From Thalassovita litoralis (GTDB lineage Bacteria > Pseudomonadota > Alphaproteobacteria > Rhodobacterales > Rhodobacteraceae), in NCBI RefSeq assembly GCF_900182725.1, contig NZ_FXTO01000002.1, positions 186,001 to 250,000 on the forward strand: a stretch of 64,000 nt of DNA, in the 5' to 3' direction. The notes below the pieces were generated by a model. It saw nothing but the letters and a program-made list of their open reading frames with translations, had not been told where the DNA came from and searched no databases. A program made the translations under genes and the position numbers. Positions 8,578 to 17,112 of the stretch are shown here, piece after piece; the stretch's first letter is position 1; every line of letters begins with the position of its first letter.

Positions 8578-10397
8578 TCCACTGTCACCGATTTCGCCAG
8601 ATTGCGGGGTTGGTCCACATCGGTGCCTTTGGCGATGGCGGTGTGATAGGCCAGAAGCTGCGCCGGAACGGCATACAGGATCGGGGCCAGTACCGGATCG
8701 ACCTGCGGTAGCACGATGGTTTCCCATGTGTCACTCGCCGCCTCGGCTGCGCCAGCGGCATCGGTGATCAGCAGCACCTTGCCGCCACGGGCCAGCACCT
8801 CTTGCATGTTCGATACGGTTTTTTCAAACAGCGTATCGCGCGGGGCCATGACGACCACGGGCAGGGCGTTGTCAATCAGGGCAATGGGGCCGTGTTTCAA
8901 TTCGCCCGATGCGTAAGCCTCGGCATGGATGTAGCTGATTTCCTTGAGTTTCAGCGCGCCTTCCAGTGCCAGAGGATACATCAGGCCGCGCCCCAGAAAC
9001 AGCACGTCCGAGGCTTCGGCCAGCTTGCGGGCCGCGCGTTCGGTGGCGGCGTTCTGATCCAGCGCATGATTCAGTGTGTTGGGCAATGCGCGCAGATGCG
9101 CCAGCAGATCGGCCAGACGATCCGGCGTGATGGTGCCACGCTGTTCGGCGGCTTTCAGCGCCAGCATCAGCAGCACGGTCAACTGACAGGTGAATGCCTT
9201 GGTCGAGGCCACGCCGATTTCCGTTCCGGCCAGAATGGGCAGCGCCAGATCGCTTTCCCGCGCGATCGAGCTTTCGGGGACATTGACCACTGAAACGATC
9301 TGATCCGCCTTTTCGTGGCAATACCGCAGCGCGGCCAGCGTGTCGGCGGTTTCACCCGACTGGCTGACAAACAGCGCCACGGTGCGGGGGGTAATCGGCG
9401 GTTCGCGGTAGCGGAATTCGCTGGCGATATCCACCTCGACCGGCAATTGGGCCAGTTGTTCAAACCAGTATTTCGCGGTCAGGCAGGCATAAAACGCGGT
9501 GCCACAGGCGACCATCGTCAGCCGGTCAATCGCGGTGAAATCCAGATCATCTCCGGGCAGGGCGACGCTGTTGCCATCGGCGGACATATAGTGGCGAATG
9601 GCTTCGCCGATCACGCTGGGCTGCTCGGCAATTTCCTTTGCCATGAAGTGCTTATGCCCGCCCTTGTCCACACGGGCGCTGTCCACCTCGATCCGGCGCA
9701 TGTCGCGGTTCACCAGATTTCCGGTGGCATCGCGGATTTCCAGCGAAGTGCGGGTCAGGACGGCCCAATCGCCTTCTTCCAGATAGGTGATACGATCCGT
9801 CAGCGGGGCCAGCGCAATGGCATCGGACCCCACGAACATTTCTCCGTCACCGTGACCGATTGCCAGCGGGCTGCCCTTGCGGGCGGCGATCAGCAAATCC
9901 TCTTCGCCGTCGAACAGAAACGCCAGCGCAAAGGCACCGTGCAGGCGCCCCAGCGTCAGGCGGGCGGCCTCTACAGGGGTGTTGTCTTCGGCCATGTAGG
10001 ATTGCACCAGCAAGGCCACGGTTTCAGTGTCGGTTTCGGTGACAAAGTGAAAGCCCTTTGCCGCCAGTTCGGCCCGCAATTCGCGGAAGTTTTCGATGAT
10101 CCCGTTATGCACCACGGCCACCGGCCCCGCCTGATGTGGGTGGGCATTGACGACCGAGGGCGCGCCATGCGTGGCCCAGCGGGTGTGGCCGATGCCGGAT
10201 TTGCCCGGCAGCGGATCATGAACCAGCAAGTCCGACAGGTTCACCAGCTTGCCCACCGCGCGGCGGCGATCCAGATGGCCACCGTTTACCGTAGCAATCC
10301 CGGCGCTGTCATAGCCGCGATATTCCAGCCGTTTCAGGGCTTCGACCAGAATGGGCGCTGCTTCGTGGTCGCCCAGAACCCCTACAATACCGCACAT
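8574..10397 (-). CDS. glmS: glutamine--fructose-6-phosphate aminotransferase (isomerizing)
   Basis: GlmS makes glucosamine-6-phosphate from fructose-6-phosphate and glutamine, the entry into UDP-GlcNAc for peptidoglycan and lipid A. The 607-residue protein begins MCGIVGVLG, giving the N-terminal nucleophile Cys after Met removal. It has a class II glutamine amidotransferase domain (to about residue 215; HTRWATHG, HNGIIENF), a linker, then two SIS domains (VACGTAFYA; SQSGETADT; the C-terminal end is AKSVTVE). Its ATG overlaps the glmU stop (TAATG), so the two consecutive steps of the pathway are coupled. Confidence 0.97.
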   Translation of the reverse strand: MCGIVGVLGDHEAAPILVEALKRLEYRGYDSAGIATVNGGHLDRRRAVGKLVNLSDLLVHDPLPGKSGIGHTRWATHGAPSVVNAHPHQAGPVAVVHNGIIENFRELRAELAAKGFHFVTETDTETVALLVQSYMAEDNTPVEAARLTLGRLHGAFALAFLFDGEEDLLIAARKGSPLAIGHGDGEMFVGSDAIALAPLTDRITYLEEGDWAVLTRTSLEIRDATGNLVNRDMRRIEVDSARVDKGGHKHFMAKEIAEQPSVIGEAIRHYMSADGNSVALPGDDLDFTAIDRLTMVACGTAFYACLTAKYWFEQLAQLPVEVDIASEFRYREPPITPRTVALFVSQSGETADTLAALRYCHEKADQIVSVVNVPESSIARESDLALPILAGTEIGVASTKAFTCQLTVLLMLALKAAEQRGTITPDRLADLLAHLRALPNTLNHALDQNAATERAARKLAEASDVLFLGRGLMYPLALEGALKLKEISYIHAEAYASGELKHGPIALIDNALPVVVMAPRDTLFEKTVSNMQEVLARGGKVLLITDAAGAAEAASDTWETIVLPQVDPVLAPILYAVPAQLLAYHTAIAKGTDVDQPRNLAKSVTVE

Positions 10398-11752
10398 TAT
10401 TCAGCTCCTTTTTGGCGCTTTTCTTTCTGTTTCTTTAGAATATCAAACAATTTTGTGGCCAGTCCCGGTTTGTTCACCTGTTTGGCACGGGCCAGGGCCA
10501 ACGCCTCGTCCGGGATGTCGGTTGTGATGACAGAACCGCTGGCCGTCATGGCGCGGTGGCCGACACGCACCGGGGCCACCAGCATCGTGTTGGACCCGAT
10601 AAAGGCATTCGCGCCGATTTCCGTATGGTGCTTCATCACCCCGTCATAATTGCAGGTGATCGTCCCCGCGCCGATATTGGTGGCCTTTCCGATCGAGGCA
10701 TCGCCGATATAGGTCAGGTGGTTGGCCTTCGCCCCTTCGTCCAGATAGGCGTTCTTGATCTCGACAAAGTTGCCGACATGCACATCCTCGGCCAGTTCGG
10801 CACCGGGGCGCAGGCGGGCAAAGGGGCCGACAATGGCGCGTTGGCTGACATGGCAGCCTTCCAGATGGGAAAAGGCGCGGATGCGGGCGTTGGATTCCAC
10901 GGTCACATTGGGGCCGAACACCACGTTCTGTTCGATCACCGTATCGCGCCCCACCACGGTATCGTGGGCAAAGAACACGGTTTCCGGGGCCAGCAGGGTC
11001 ACGCCGTCCTCCATTGCGATCTGGCGGGCGCGGGATTGCCATGCGGTTTCGGCGGCAGCCAGTTCGGCGCGGGAATTGATGCCCAACGTTTCGGATTCAT
11101 CGCAGGTGACAGCCGTGGCGGACAGGCCGCGTGTGCGGGCCAGCCCTACGATGTCCGTCAGGTAATATTCCCCGGCGGCGTTATTGTTGTCTACGGCGTC
11201 GATCAGGCTGAATAGCGTTTCGCAATCGGCACAGATCACGCCCGAATTACACAGGGTTATGGCGCGTTCCTGATCTGTGGCGTCCTTATATTCCACGATC
11301 CGTTCCAGCGCGGTACCGTCCATCACCAGCCGCCCATAGCGGTCCGGATCGGCGGCGGTGAAGCCCAGCACCACCACGTCATGCCGGGCGCGGGCTTGTA
11401 CCATTGCTTCCAGTGTTTCGGGCTGGATAAAGGGCGTGTCGCCATACAGCACGATGACATCGCCGCTGAACCCTGCCAGTGCTTCGCGGGCTTGGGCGAC
11501 GGCATGGGCAGTGCCGTTTTGTTCAGCTTGCAGGGCGAATTGGGTGTCTTCGTCCCATTCACGGGCTGCCTGTTCCACCTGTGCCGCGCCGTGGCCGGTG
11601 ACAATCACCGTGCGTTCGGGGGCAACGGCGGCCCCGGCTTTCATCGCGTGGATCAGCAGGGGCGCACCGGCGATCTGGTGCAGCACCTTGGGCAGGTCGG
11701 AATTCATGCGGGTTCCCATGCCTGCGGCAAGGATAATCAGGGCCGTGCTCAT
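10397..11752 (-). CDS. glmU: bifunctional UDP-GlcNAc pyrophosphorylase / GlcN-1-P acetyltransferase
   Basis: GlmU catalyses the last two steps to UDP-GlcNAc. The 451-residue protein has the N-terminal nucleotidyltransferase signature LAAGMGTRMNSDLPKVLH, the YGDTPFI strand, NSGVICAD, and a C-terminal left-handed beta-helix of hexapeptide repeats (about residues 245-430) ending in the acetyltransferase site (GANAFIGSNTMLVAPV). I place the start at the ATG giving MSTALIILAAG; a 22-codon upstream extension is rich in Arg and Lys and unsupported. glmU precedes glmS in one operon. Confidence 0.97.
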   Translation of the reverse strand: MSTALIILAAGMGTRMNSDLPKVLHQIAGAPLLIHAMKAGAAVAPERTVIVTGHGAAQVEQAAREWDEDTQFALQAEQNGTAHAVAQAREALAGFSGDVIVLYGDTPFIQPETLEAMVQARARHDVVVLGFTAADPDRYGRLVMDGTALERIVEYKDATDQERAITLCNSGVICADCETLFSLIDAVDNNNAAGEYYLTDIVGLARTRGLSATAVTCDESETLGINSRAELAAAETAWQSRARQIAMEDGVTLLAPETVFFAHDTVVGRDTVIEQNVVFGPNVTVESNARIRAFSHLEGCHVSQRAIVGPFARLRPGAELAEDVHVGNFVEIKNAYLDEGAKANHLTYIGDASIGKATNIGAGTITCNYDGVMKHHTEIGANAFIGSNTMLVAPVRVGHRAMTASGSVITTDIPDEALALARAKQVNKPGLATKLFDILKKQKEKRQKGAE

Positions 11753-11888
11753 GCCATATCTCTTGTTGTTTTTGCGTTGCGCCCGTTTTATCCGCTTGCG
11801 GCTGGCACGCAAGGCCACGATGCTTCACTTGTGATTGCGGGATGTGACAAAGCTGCGCGAAAAGGCGCTGAAAAGGGGGCGGCAGGCG

Positions 11889-12566
11889 ATGAAAACGGTA
11901 ATTTTCGATCTGGACGGGACGCTGGCGGATACAAGCGGCGATTTGATTGCAGCGGCGAATGCCTGTTTCCGGCAGATGGGGGCGGGGGATGTGCTGTGCC
12001 CGCAGGGCGATGCCGGTACGGCGTTCCGGGGTGGCAAGGCGATGCTGCGGCTGGGGTTGGAACGGCTGGACCATGCGGATGTCGAAGCGCAGGTCGAACA
12101 GTGGTATCCCGCGCTGCTAGAGGCATACGCCGCCGACATCGACCGCCATACCGTGCTGTATCCCGGCGTGATGGAGGCGGTAAATGCGTTGCAGGCTTCC
12201 GGCTACAAGGTGGGGATTTGCACCAACAAGCCCGAGGCGCTGGCCGAAACGCTGATGCAGCGGTTGGGCGTGCGGGCGGCCTTTGCGTCGCTGGTGGGGG
12301 CTGATACGCTGCCGGTGCGCAAACCCGATCCGCTGCCGCTGCGCGAGGCGGTGCTGCGCGCCGGGGGCGACCCGGAACAATCGGTGCTGATCGGTGATAC
12401 GGTGACAGATCGTAAAACCGCCGCCGCGATGGGGGTGCCTTGTGTGCTGGTGACATTCGGCCCCGATGGGCGCACGGTCGAGGATTTGTCGCCCGAAGGG
12501 TTGCTGGATCACTATGACGATCTGCCCGGCCTTGTGATGTCCCTGATCGGAAAGGCCGCCGCATGA
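11889..12566 (+). CDS. gph: phosphoglycolate phosphatase-like HAD hydrolase
   Basis: This 225-residue HAD-superfamily phosphatase has motif I FDLDGTLADT (nucleophile Asp), motif II ICTNKP (Thr), the Lys of VRKPDPLPL and motif IV IGDTVTDRKTA. This pattern and length fit phosphoglycolate phosphatase, which removes 2-phosphoglycolate produced by DNA repair or Rubisco oxygenation. The start at MKTVIFDLDG is chosen over an 18-codon upstream TTG. It is divergent from glmU, and its stop overlaps the start of the next gene (ATGA). Other HAD substrates are possible. Confidence 0.82.
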   Translation: MKTVIFDLDGTLADTSGDLIAAANACFRQMGAGDVLCPQGDAGTAFRGGKAMLRLGLERLDHADVEAQVEQWYPALLEAYAADIDRHTVLYPGVMEAVNALQASGYKVGICTNKPEALAETLMQRLGVRAAFASLVGADTLPVRKPDPLPLREAVLRAGGDPEQSVLIGDTVTDRKTAAAMGVPCVLVTFGPDGRTVEDLSPEGLLDHYDDLPGLVMSLIGKAAA

Positions 12567-13756
12567 CCGAGGTTTTCACCGGCGCTTTTACTCAGCAAGA
12601 GCCGATCCCCGAAGAGGGGATCGAGGCGGCGCTGCGTGTGATGCGATCCGGCCGGTTGCATCGCTACAATACCGTGGGTGACGATCCGGGTGAAACCGCG
12701 TTGCTGGAACAGGAATTCGCCGCCGCGATGGGGGTGGAGTATGCGCTGGCGGTGGCCTCGGGCGGGTATGCGCTGGCTACGGCGCTGCGGGCGGTTGGCA
12801 TCAAACCCGGCGACAGGGTGCTGACTAACGCGTTTACGCTGGCCCCGGTGCCGGGGGCGATTGCCGCCGTTGGGGCGGTGCCGGTGTTTGTGGGAGTAAC
12901 CGAAAATCTGGTGATTGATCTGGATGATCTGGCTGCCAAGGCGGATCAGGCGGATGTTCTGATGCTTAGCCATATGCGCGGGCATCTGTGTGACATGGAT
13001 CGCCTGCTGAAGATTTGCCGCGCCGCGAATGTGATCGTGATCGAAGATTGCGCTCACACGATGGGCGCACGCTGGAACGGGCGGCTGTCGGGAACCGATG
13101 GGGTGATCGGGTGCTATTCGACCCAGACGTATAAACACATGAATTCCGGCGAGGGTGGCTTGCTGATCACAAATGACGCGCAGGTGATGGCGCGGGCGGT
13201 GATGCTTTCGGGGTCGTATATGCTGTATGGGCGGCATCTGGCGGCCCCCGATCCGGCGGTATTCGAGGCGGTGAAATACGATACGCCCAACATATCGGGC
13301 CGGATGGATAACCTGCGCGCCGCGATCCTGCGCCCGCAACTGCGTGATCTGGCGCAGCAATGCGACCGCTGGAATGCGCGGTATCAGGTGGTCGAAGATG
13401 GCCTGCGCAACACCCCCGGCCTGACTGTGATCGACCGGCCCAAGGCGGAATATTATGTGGGGTCGTCGATCCAGTTCCTGCTGCTGGACTGGTCCGAACA
13501 GGCGGTGCAACAGGTGTTGAGCCGCTGCGCCGCGCGGGGGGTGGATCTGAAATGGTTCGGCGGCGCGGAACCTACGGGGTTCACCAGCCGCTACGATAGC
13601 TGGCGCTATGCCCCGTCCGATGCAATGCCAGCCACGGACCGGGTGCTGAAAGGGATCGTGGACATGCGCCTGCCGCTGACGTTTTCGGAATCCGATTGCG
13701 CCCTGATCGCCCGTATCATCCGGGCCGAGGTTGGCGCGGTCTGGCAGGCGGGGTGA
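12563..13756 (+). CDS. DegT/DnrJ/EryC1/StrS family PLP-dependent sugar aminotransferase
   Basis: This 397-residue PLP enzyme is related to nucleotide-sugar aminotransferases. Seen: EQEFAAAMGVEYALAVASGG (cofactor phosphate loop), the VIEDCAHTMGA Asp that pairs with the pyridine nitrogen, and TQTYKHMNSGEGG containing the Schiff-base Lys. The usual LPGM-like dimer loop is weak. Such enzymes make amino sugars or act on aldehyde intermediates of secondary metabolites. It overlaps gph by ATGA, and no glycosyltransferase or nucleotide-sugar genes are adjacent, so the substrate is open. Confidence 0.86.
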   Translation: MTEVFTGAFTQQEPIPEEGIEAALRVMRSGRLHRYNTVGDDPGETALLEQEFAAAMGVEYALAVASGGYALATALRAVGIKPGDRVLTNAFTLAPVPGAIAAVGAVPVFVGVTENLVIDLDDLAAKADQADVLMLSHMRGHLCDMDRLLKICRAANVIVIEDCAHTMGARWNGRLSGTDGVIGCYSTQTYKHMNSGEGGLLITNDAQVMARAVMLSGSYMLYGRHLAAPDPAVFEAVKYDTPNISGRMDNLRAAILRPQLRDLAQQCDRWNARYQVVEDGLRNTPGLTVIDRPKAEYYVGSSIQFLLLDWSEQAVQQVLSRCAARGVDLKWFGGAEPTGFTSRYDSWRYAPSDAMPATDRVLKGIVDMRLPLTFSESDCALIARIIRAEVGAVWQAG

Positions 13757-13819
13757 TCCGCCCGGTCTGGGGGGTAGGCCAAGAAGCTTGACGCGGCGGG
13801 GGCGTTTGGCTATCTGCGG

Positions 13820-13840
13820 GGCAGGCCGCTGACGCCTGCC
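13820..13840. other. GC-rich hairpin downstream of the DegT gene
   Basis: GGCAGGC and GCCTGCC form a perfect 7-bp stem around a 7-base loop, extended outside by a GCGG/CCGC pairing with a small bulge. No T-run follows, so it may be a weak terminator or an mRNA 3'-end stabiliser. The rest of the 211-base gap (13757-13967) shows no supported gene. Confidence 0.4.
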
Positions 13841-13967
13841 ACCCGCGACATTTGTCTTGGTGAAGTTCGGCAGATCACTGTCTTTGTTTTCCTCCACGCA
13901 TATCGCGCGGATGGCAACGCGGGTCCCATCCTGAAATTGCGCGATCCGTGCCAGAGGATGACGGGAC

Positions 13968-15359
13968 ATGACGGAACCCCCTAATAATTCATTTTTGACG
14001 GCCCCCTTGGGGCAAACCTATGCCAAAACGGCGCTGCCGATCATTTTTGTGATGGGCATGAACGGACTGCTGGCTGTGGCCGATGCCTTGTTTCTGGGCC
14101 ATTATGTCGGGGCGCAGGCCTTGGCGGCGGTGACGCTGATGTTCCCGGTCTACATGCTGATCGTGGCGCTGGCGACGCTGGTTGCCAGTGGCATGTCCAG
14201 CCTGTTGGCGCGGCATCTGGGGGGCAACCGCCTGCCGCAGGCGCAGGCGGTTTTCGCCGGGGCGCATGGGTTGGCGCTTCTGATGGGGCTGTTGCTGATT
14301 GTGCTGTTCATGCTGTTCGGGCGTCCGATGGTTCTGTTGGCGGCAGCCGGGTCCGGGGAACTGGCGCAGCTTGGCGGGGTATACCTGCGGATCACGGTGC
14401 TGTTTTCCCCGGTGCTGTTCGTGTTGTCGGTCAATTCCGACACGCTGCGCAACGAAGGGCGGGTGGGCTTTATGGCCGCGATGAGCCTTCTGGTTTCGCT
14501 GGCCAACATTGGTTTTAACTATATCCTGATCGCACATCTGGATATGGGTGTCGCCGGATCGGCCTATGGCACCGTATTGGCGCAGGTCTTGGCCCTGCTG
14601 ATTATTACAGCCTTCCGGGTGCGGGGCGGGACGCTGCTGCATATCTCGGTTTTGGGACGGCATAGCCTGTTGCATGGTTGGGGGCGGATATTGGCCCTTG
14701 GGGCGCCGCAAAGTCTGAGCTTTATTGGGCTTTCGATGGGATCAGCGGGGATTATCGCAGCTTTGCAGATGGTCAGCGCCCCCGGTTATGATGATACGGT
14801 ATCGGCCTATGGGATTATCACGCGGGTGATGACCTTTGCGTTTCTGCCGCTTTTGGGGGTGTCTCATGCGATGCAGACCATCACCGGCAACAATTACGGG
14901 GCGGCGTTGTGGGACCGGTCCAATGGCAGTCTGCGCTTTGCCCTTGGGGCGGCGCTTGTCTATTGCGCATTGGTGCAGGGGACCGTTACCCTGTTCCCGG
15001 CGCAGATCGGGGCGGCCTTTGTGAATGACGCCGCTACCATTGCCGAAGTAACCCGCATCTTACCCGTGATGACGCTGTGTTTCACGATCTCTGGCCCGCT
15101 GATGATGATTGCCATGCATTTTCAGGCGGTTGGGGATGCCCGGCGGGCTGCTTTGCTGGGGTTGGCCAAACCGTATCTGTTCGCGCTGCCGCTGACTTTT
15201 GTTCTGGCGCTGTGGATCGGAGAAGGCGGCATCTGGCTGGCCGGGCCACTGGCTGAACTGTGTCTTCTGATGCTGACGATTGGTGTGCTGACAGGCACCG
15301 CGCGCCGGAAATCGTTGCGCTGGGGGATTTTTGAAACCGGAACAGGAGAAACCGCATGA
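13968..15359 (+). CDS. MATE family efflux transporter
   Basis: This 463-residue integral membrane protein has about 12 hydrophobic segments in two internally similar halves, as expected for the MATE/NorM family, which exports organic cations or drugs in exchange for Na+ or H+. The N-terminus shows a short polar lead and then TALPIIFVMGMNGLLAVADA, with the ADALFLGHYVG segment typical of MATE helix 1-2. The end is polar and basic. The start is ATG after GAGGATGACGGGAC. The next gene's ATG overlaps its stop. Substrate unknown. Confidence 0.9.
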   Translation: MTEPPNNSFLTAPLGQTYAKTALPIIFVMGMNGLLAVADALFLGHYVGAQALAAVTLMFPVYMLIVALATLVASGMSSLLARHLGGNRLPQAQAVFAGAHGLALLMGLLLIVLFMLFGRPMVLLAAAGSGELAQLGGVYLRITVLFSPVLFVLSVNSDTLRNEGRVGFMAAMSLLVSLANIGFNYILIAHLDMGVAGSAYGTVLAQVLALLIITAFRVRGGTLLHISVLGRHSLLHGWGRILALGAPQSLSFIGLSMGSAGIIAALQMVSAPGYDDTVSAYGIITRVMTFAFLPLLGVSHAMQTITGNNYGAALWDRSNGSLRFALGAALVYCALVQGTVTLFPAQIGAAFVNDAATIAEVTRILPVMTLCFTISGPLMMIAMHFQAVGDARRAALLGLAKPYLFALPLTFVLALWIGEGGIWLAGPLAELCLLMLTIGVLTGTARRKSLRWGIFETGTGETA

Positions 15360-15784
15360 ATACGCAATTGCCCCCCCTTTCGCAGGCCAAGGCACAGGCC
15401 AAACGCCTGCGGGCGGAACTGGCGGATCAAGGCACCGAAATCAGCCATGCGCAATCGCTTGAACTGGTGGCGCATCAGAACGGGTTCCGCGATTGGAACG
15501 CCTTTCACGCGGCCATCGGCAATCGCCCGCCACCTGCATGGACACCGGGCGGGCGGGTCGAAGGCAGCTATCTTTCGCAGCCTTTCAAGGCCACGGTCGT
15601 TTCCGTCACCATGCTGCGACCGGGCTGGTTCCGGTTGGCGCTGGAACTGGATGAACCTGTTGACGTGGTGACGTTCGACAGTTTTTCCAACTATCGCAAA
15701 CGGGTGCATTGCGTGATTGGCCCCTTGGGCATGACGCAAGAAAAGACATCGGACGGAACGCCCCATGTCATTCTGGAGTGCTGA
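15356..15784 (+). CDS. glyoxalase-superfamily-like small cytoplasmic protein
   Basis: This 142-residue protein starts at an ATG that overlaps the MATE stop (ATGA). The N-terminal half (SQAKAQAKRLRAELADQG, then LELVAHQNGFRDWNAFHAA) is a helical motif I associate with proteins annotated 'glyoxalase superfamily protein' in Rhodobacterales. The C-terminal half is beta-rich (VEGSYLSQPFKATVVSV, RLALELDEPVDVVTF). There is no signal peptide, Cys pair or visible metal site. The function is unknown; coupling to the exporter is the only contextual clue. Confidence 0.62.
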   Translation: MNTQLPPLSQAKAQAKRLRAELADQGTEISHAQSLELVAHQNGFRDWNAFHAAIGNRPPPAWTPGGRVEGSYLSQPFKATVVSVTMLRPGWFRLALELDEPVDVVTFDSFSNYRKRVHCVIGPLGMTQEKTSDGTPHVILEC

Positions 15785-15807
15785 TTGCGGGCGATCCTAT
15801 GATGCCC

Positions 15808-15839
15808 GGCGCCCGGCTGTGTGCGTATGGCCGGGCGTC
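15808..15839. other. hairpin after the MATE-glyoxalase pair
   Basis: CGCCCGGC pairs with GCCGGGCG (8 bp, 12-base loop), extended by a G-T and a G-C pair. It lies 24 bases after the upstream stop, where a terminator would be expected, but there is no U-run. It may insulate the following leucine operon. Confidence 0.45.
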
Positions 15840-15876
15840 CCTCGATAGCGTGGAAAATACTGCGTCATCATTTTTG

Positions 15877-15908
15877 TTGACGCGACTCGGGTCGGCGTGG
15901 CAAATAAT
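15877..15908 (+). promoter_or_regulatory. candidate promoter of the leucine degradation operon
   Basis: TTGACG at 15877-15882 is a good -35 hexamer and AATAAT at 15903-15908 a good -10 hexamer, but the 20-base spacer is longer than ideal. The last -10 base is the first base of the palindrome at 15908-15921, so a repressor there would block initiation. Assignment is by eye. Confidence 0.35.
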
Positions 15909-15921
15909 GAACAACTGTTCA
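15908..15921. promoter_or_regulatory. candidate operator: TGAACA-AC-TGTTCA palindrome upstream of ivd
   Basis: Two perfect 6-base half sites are separated by two bases, 24 bases before the ivd ATG and touching the candidate -10. Short two-fold symmetric sites like this are typical of TetR or related dimeric repressors, some of which are known to control branched-chain amino acid or fatty acid degradation genes. No regulator gene is in the window, so the partner is unknown. Confidence 0.5.
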
Positions 15922-15945
15922 ATAATGCGGTCGGAGGAGTAGGCC

Positions 15946-17109
15946 ATGTTCAACGCGGTGATGAAGTACGATCTGGGCGAGGATGTGAATGCGCTGCGCG
16001 AAATGGTGCATCGCTTTGCACAAGAACGTATCAGGCCGATGGCGGCCAAGATCGACCAAGACAACGAGTTCCCGCATGAATTGTGGGAAGAAATGGGCGA
16101 ACTGGGCCTGTTGGGTATCACCACCCCCGAAGAATACGGCGGCGCGGGCATGTCCTATCTGGCGCATGTGATCGCGGTCGAGGAAATCGCGCGGGCGTCG
16201 GCCTCGGTTTCATTGTCCTATGGTGCGCATTCCAACCTGTGTGTGAACCAGATCAAACTGAACGGCACGCACGAGCAGAAGATGAAATATCTGCCCGGCC
16301 TGATTTCCGGCAAAAACGTGGGTGCGCTGGCGATGTCAGAACCTTCGGCCGGATCTGACGTGGTGTCGATGAAGCTGAAAGCCGAAAAGCGCAATGGCTA
16401 CTATGTGCTGAACGGCAATAAATACTGGATCACCAACGGGCCGGATGCCGATACGCTGGTGGTCTATGCCAAGACCGACCCCGAGGGGGGCAGCAAGGGC
16501 ATCACCGCCTTCATCGTGGAAAAGTCGATGACAGGGTTCAGCACGTCGAAACATTTCGACAAGCTGGGGATGCGTGGCTCGAACACCGCCGAACTGATCT
16601 TTGATAACGTCGAAGTGCCGTTTGAAAACGTGCTGGGCGAAGAAGGCAAAGGCGTGCGCGTTCTGATGTCGGGGCTGGATTACGAACGCGTGGTTCTGGC
16701 CGGGATCGGCACCGGGATCATGGCCGCCTGTCTGGACGAGGTCATGCCCTATATGGTTGAACGCAAACAGTTCGGTCAGCCGATTGGGAATTTCCAGCTT
16801 ATGCAGGGCAAGCTGGCCGATATGTACACCAAGATGAACTCGGCCCGCGCCTATGTTTACGAGGTGGCCAAGTCCTGTGATCGGGGCGAAGTGACCCGTC
16901 AGGACGCGGCGGCCTGCTGTCTGTATGCGTCAGAAGAAGCGATGGTTGTGGCGCATCAGGCGGTGCAGGCCTTCGGCGGTGCCGGATACCTGAGCGACAA
17001 CCCGGTTGGCCGGATTTTCCGCGATGCCAAGCTGATGGAAATCGGCGCAGGCACCAGCGAAATCCGCCGGATGCTGGTGGGCCGCGAAATGATGGCGGCA
17101 ATGGGCTGA
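15946..17109 (+). CDS. ivd: isovaleryl-CoA dehydrogenase
   Basis: This flavoprotein oxidises isovaleryl-CoA to 3-methylcrotonyl-CoA in leucine catabolism and passes electrons to ETF. The 387-residue protein has the acyl-CoA dehydrogenase signatures [16 protein letters not shown] and [17 protein letters not shown], plus an Arg/Glu-rich C-terminal helix. The [16 protein letters not shown] region carries the Glu placed as catalytic base in isovaleryl-CoA dehydrogenases. GGAGGAG precedes the ATG. It is the first gene of an operon with the carboxylase that uses its product, which supports isovaleryl-CoA as substrate rather than another acyl-CoA. Confidence 0.92.
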   Translation: MFNAVMKYDLGEDVNALREMVHRFAQERIRPMAAKIDQDNEFPHELWEEMGELGLLGITTPEEYGGAGMSYLAHVIAVEEIARASASVSLSYGAHSNLCVNQIKLNGTHEQKMKYLPGLISGKNVGALAMSEPSAGSDVVSMKLKAEKRNGYYVLNGNKYWITNGPDADTLVVYAKTDPEGGSKGITAFIVEKSMTGFSTSKHFDKLGMRGSNTAELIFDNVEVPFENVLGEEGKGVRVLMSGLDYERVVLAGIGTGIMAACLDEVMPYMVERKQFGQPIGNFQLMQGKLADMYTKMNSARAYVYEVAKSCDRGEVTRQDAAACCLYASEEAMVVAHQAVQAFGGAGYLSDNPVGRIFRDAKLMEIGAGTSEIRRMLVGREMMAAMG

Positions 17110-17112
17110 CCC

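Noticed and set aside
8578-8727. N-terminal extension of the alkylation-repair-like protein
   Set aside because: It would overlap glmS out of frame for 150 bases; the ATG at 8577 gives the tight ATGA overlap seen throughout this genome.
12512-13969. 485-codon minus-strand frame whose start lies in the DegT-MATE gap
   Set aside because: The first ~45 codons cover otherwise gene-free DNA and look less biased, but the frame runs on through the antisense of the DegT gene and shows no recognisable motif or ribosome site.
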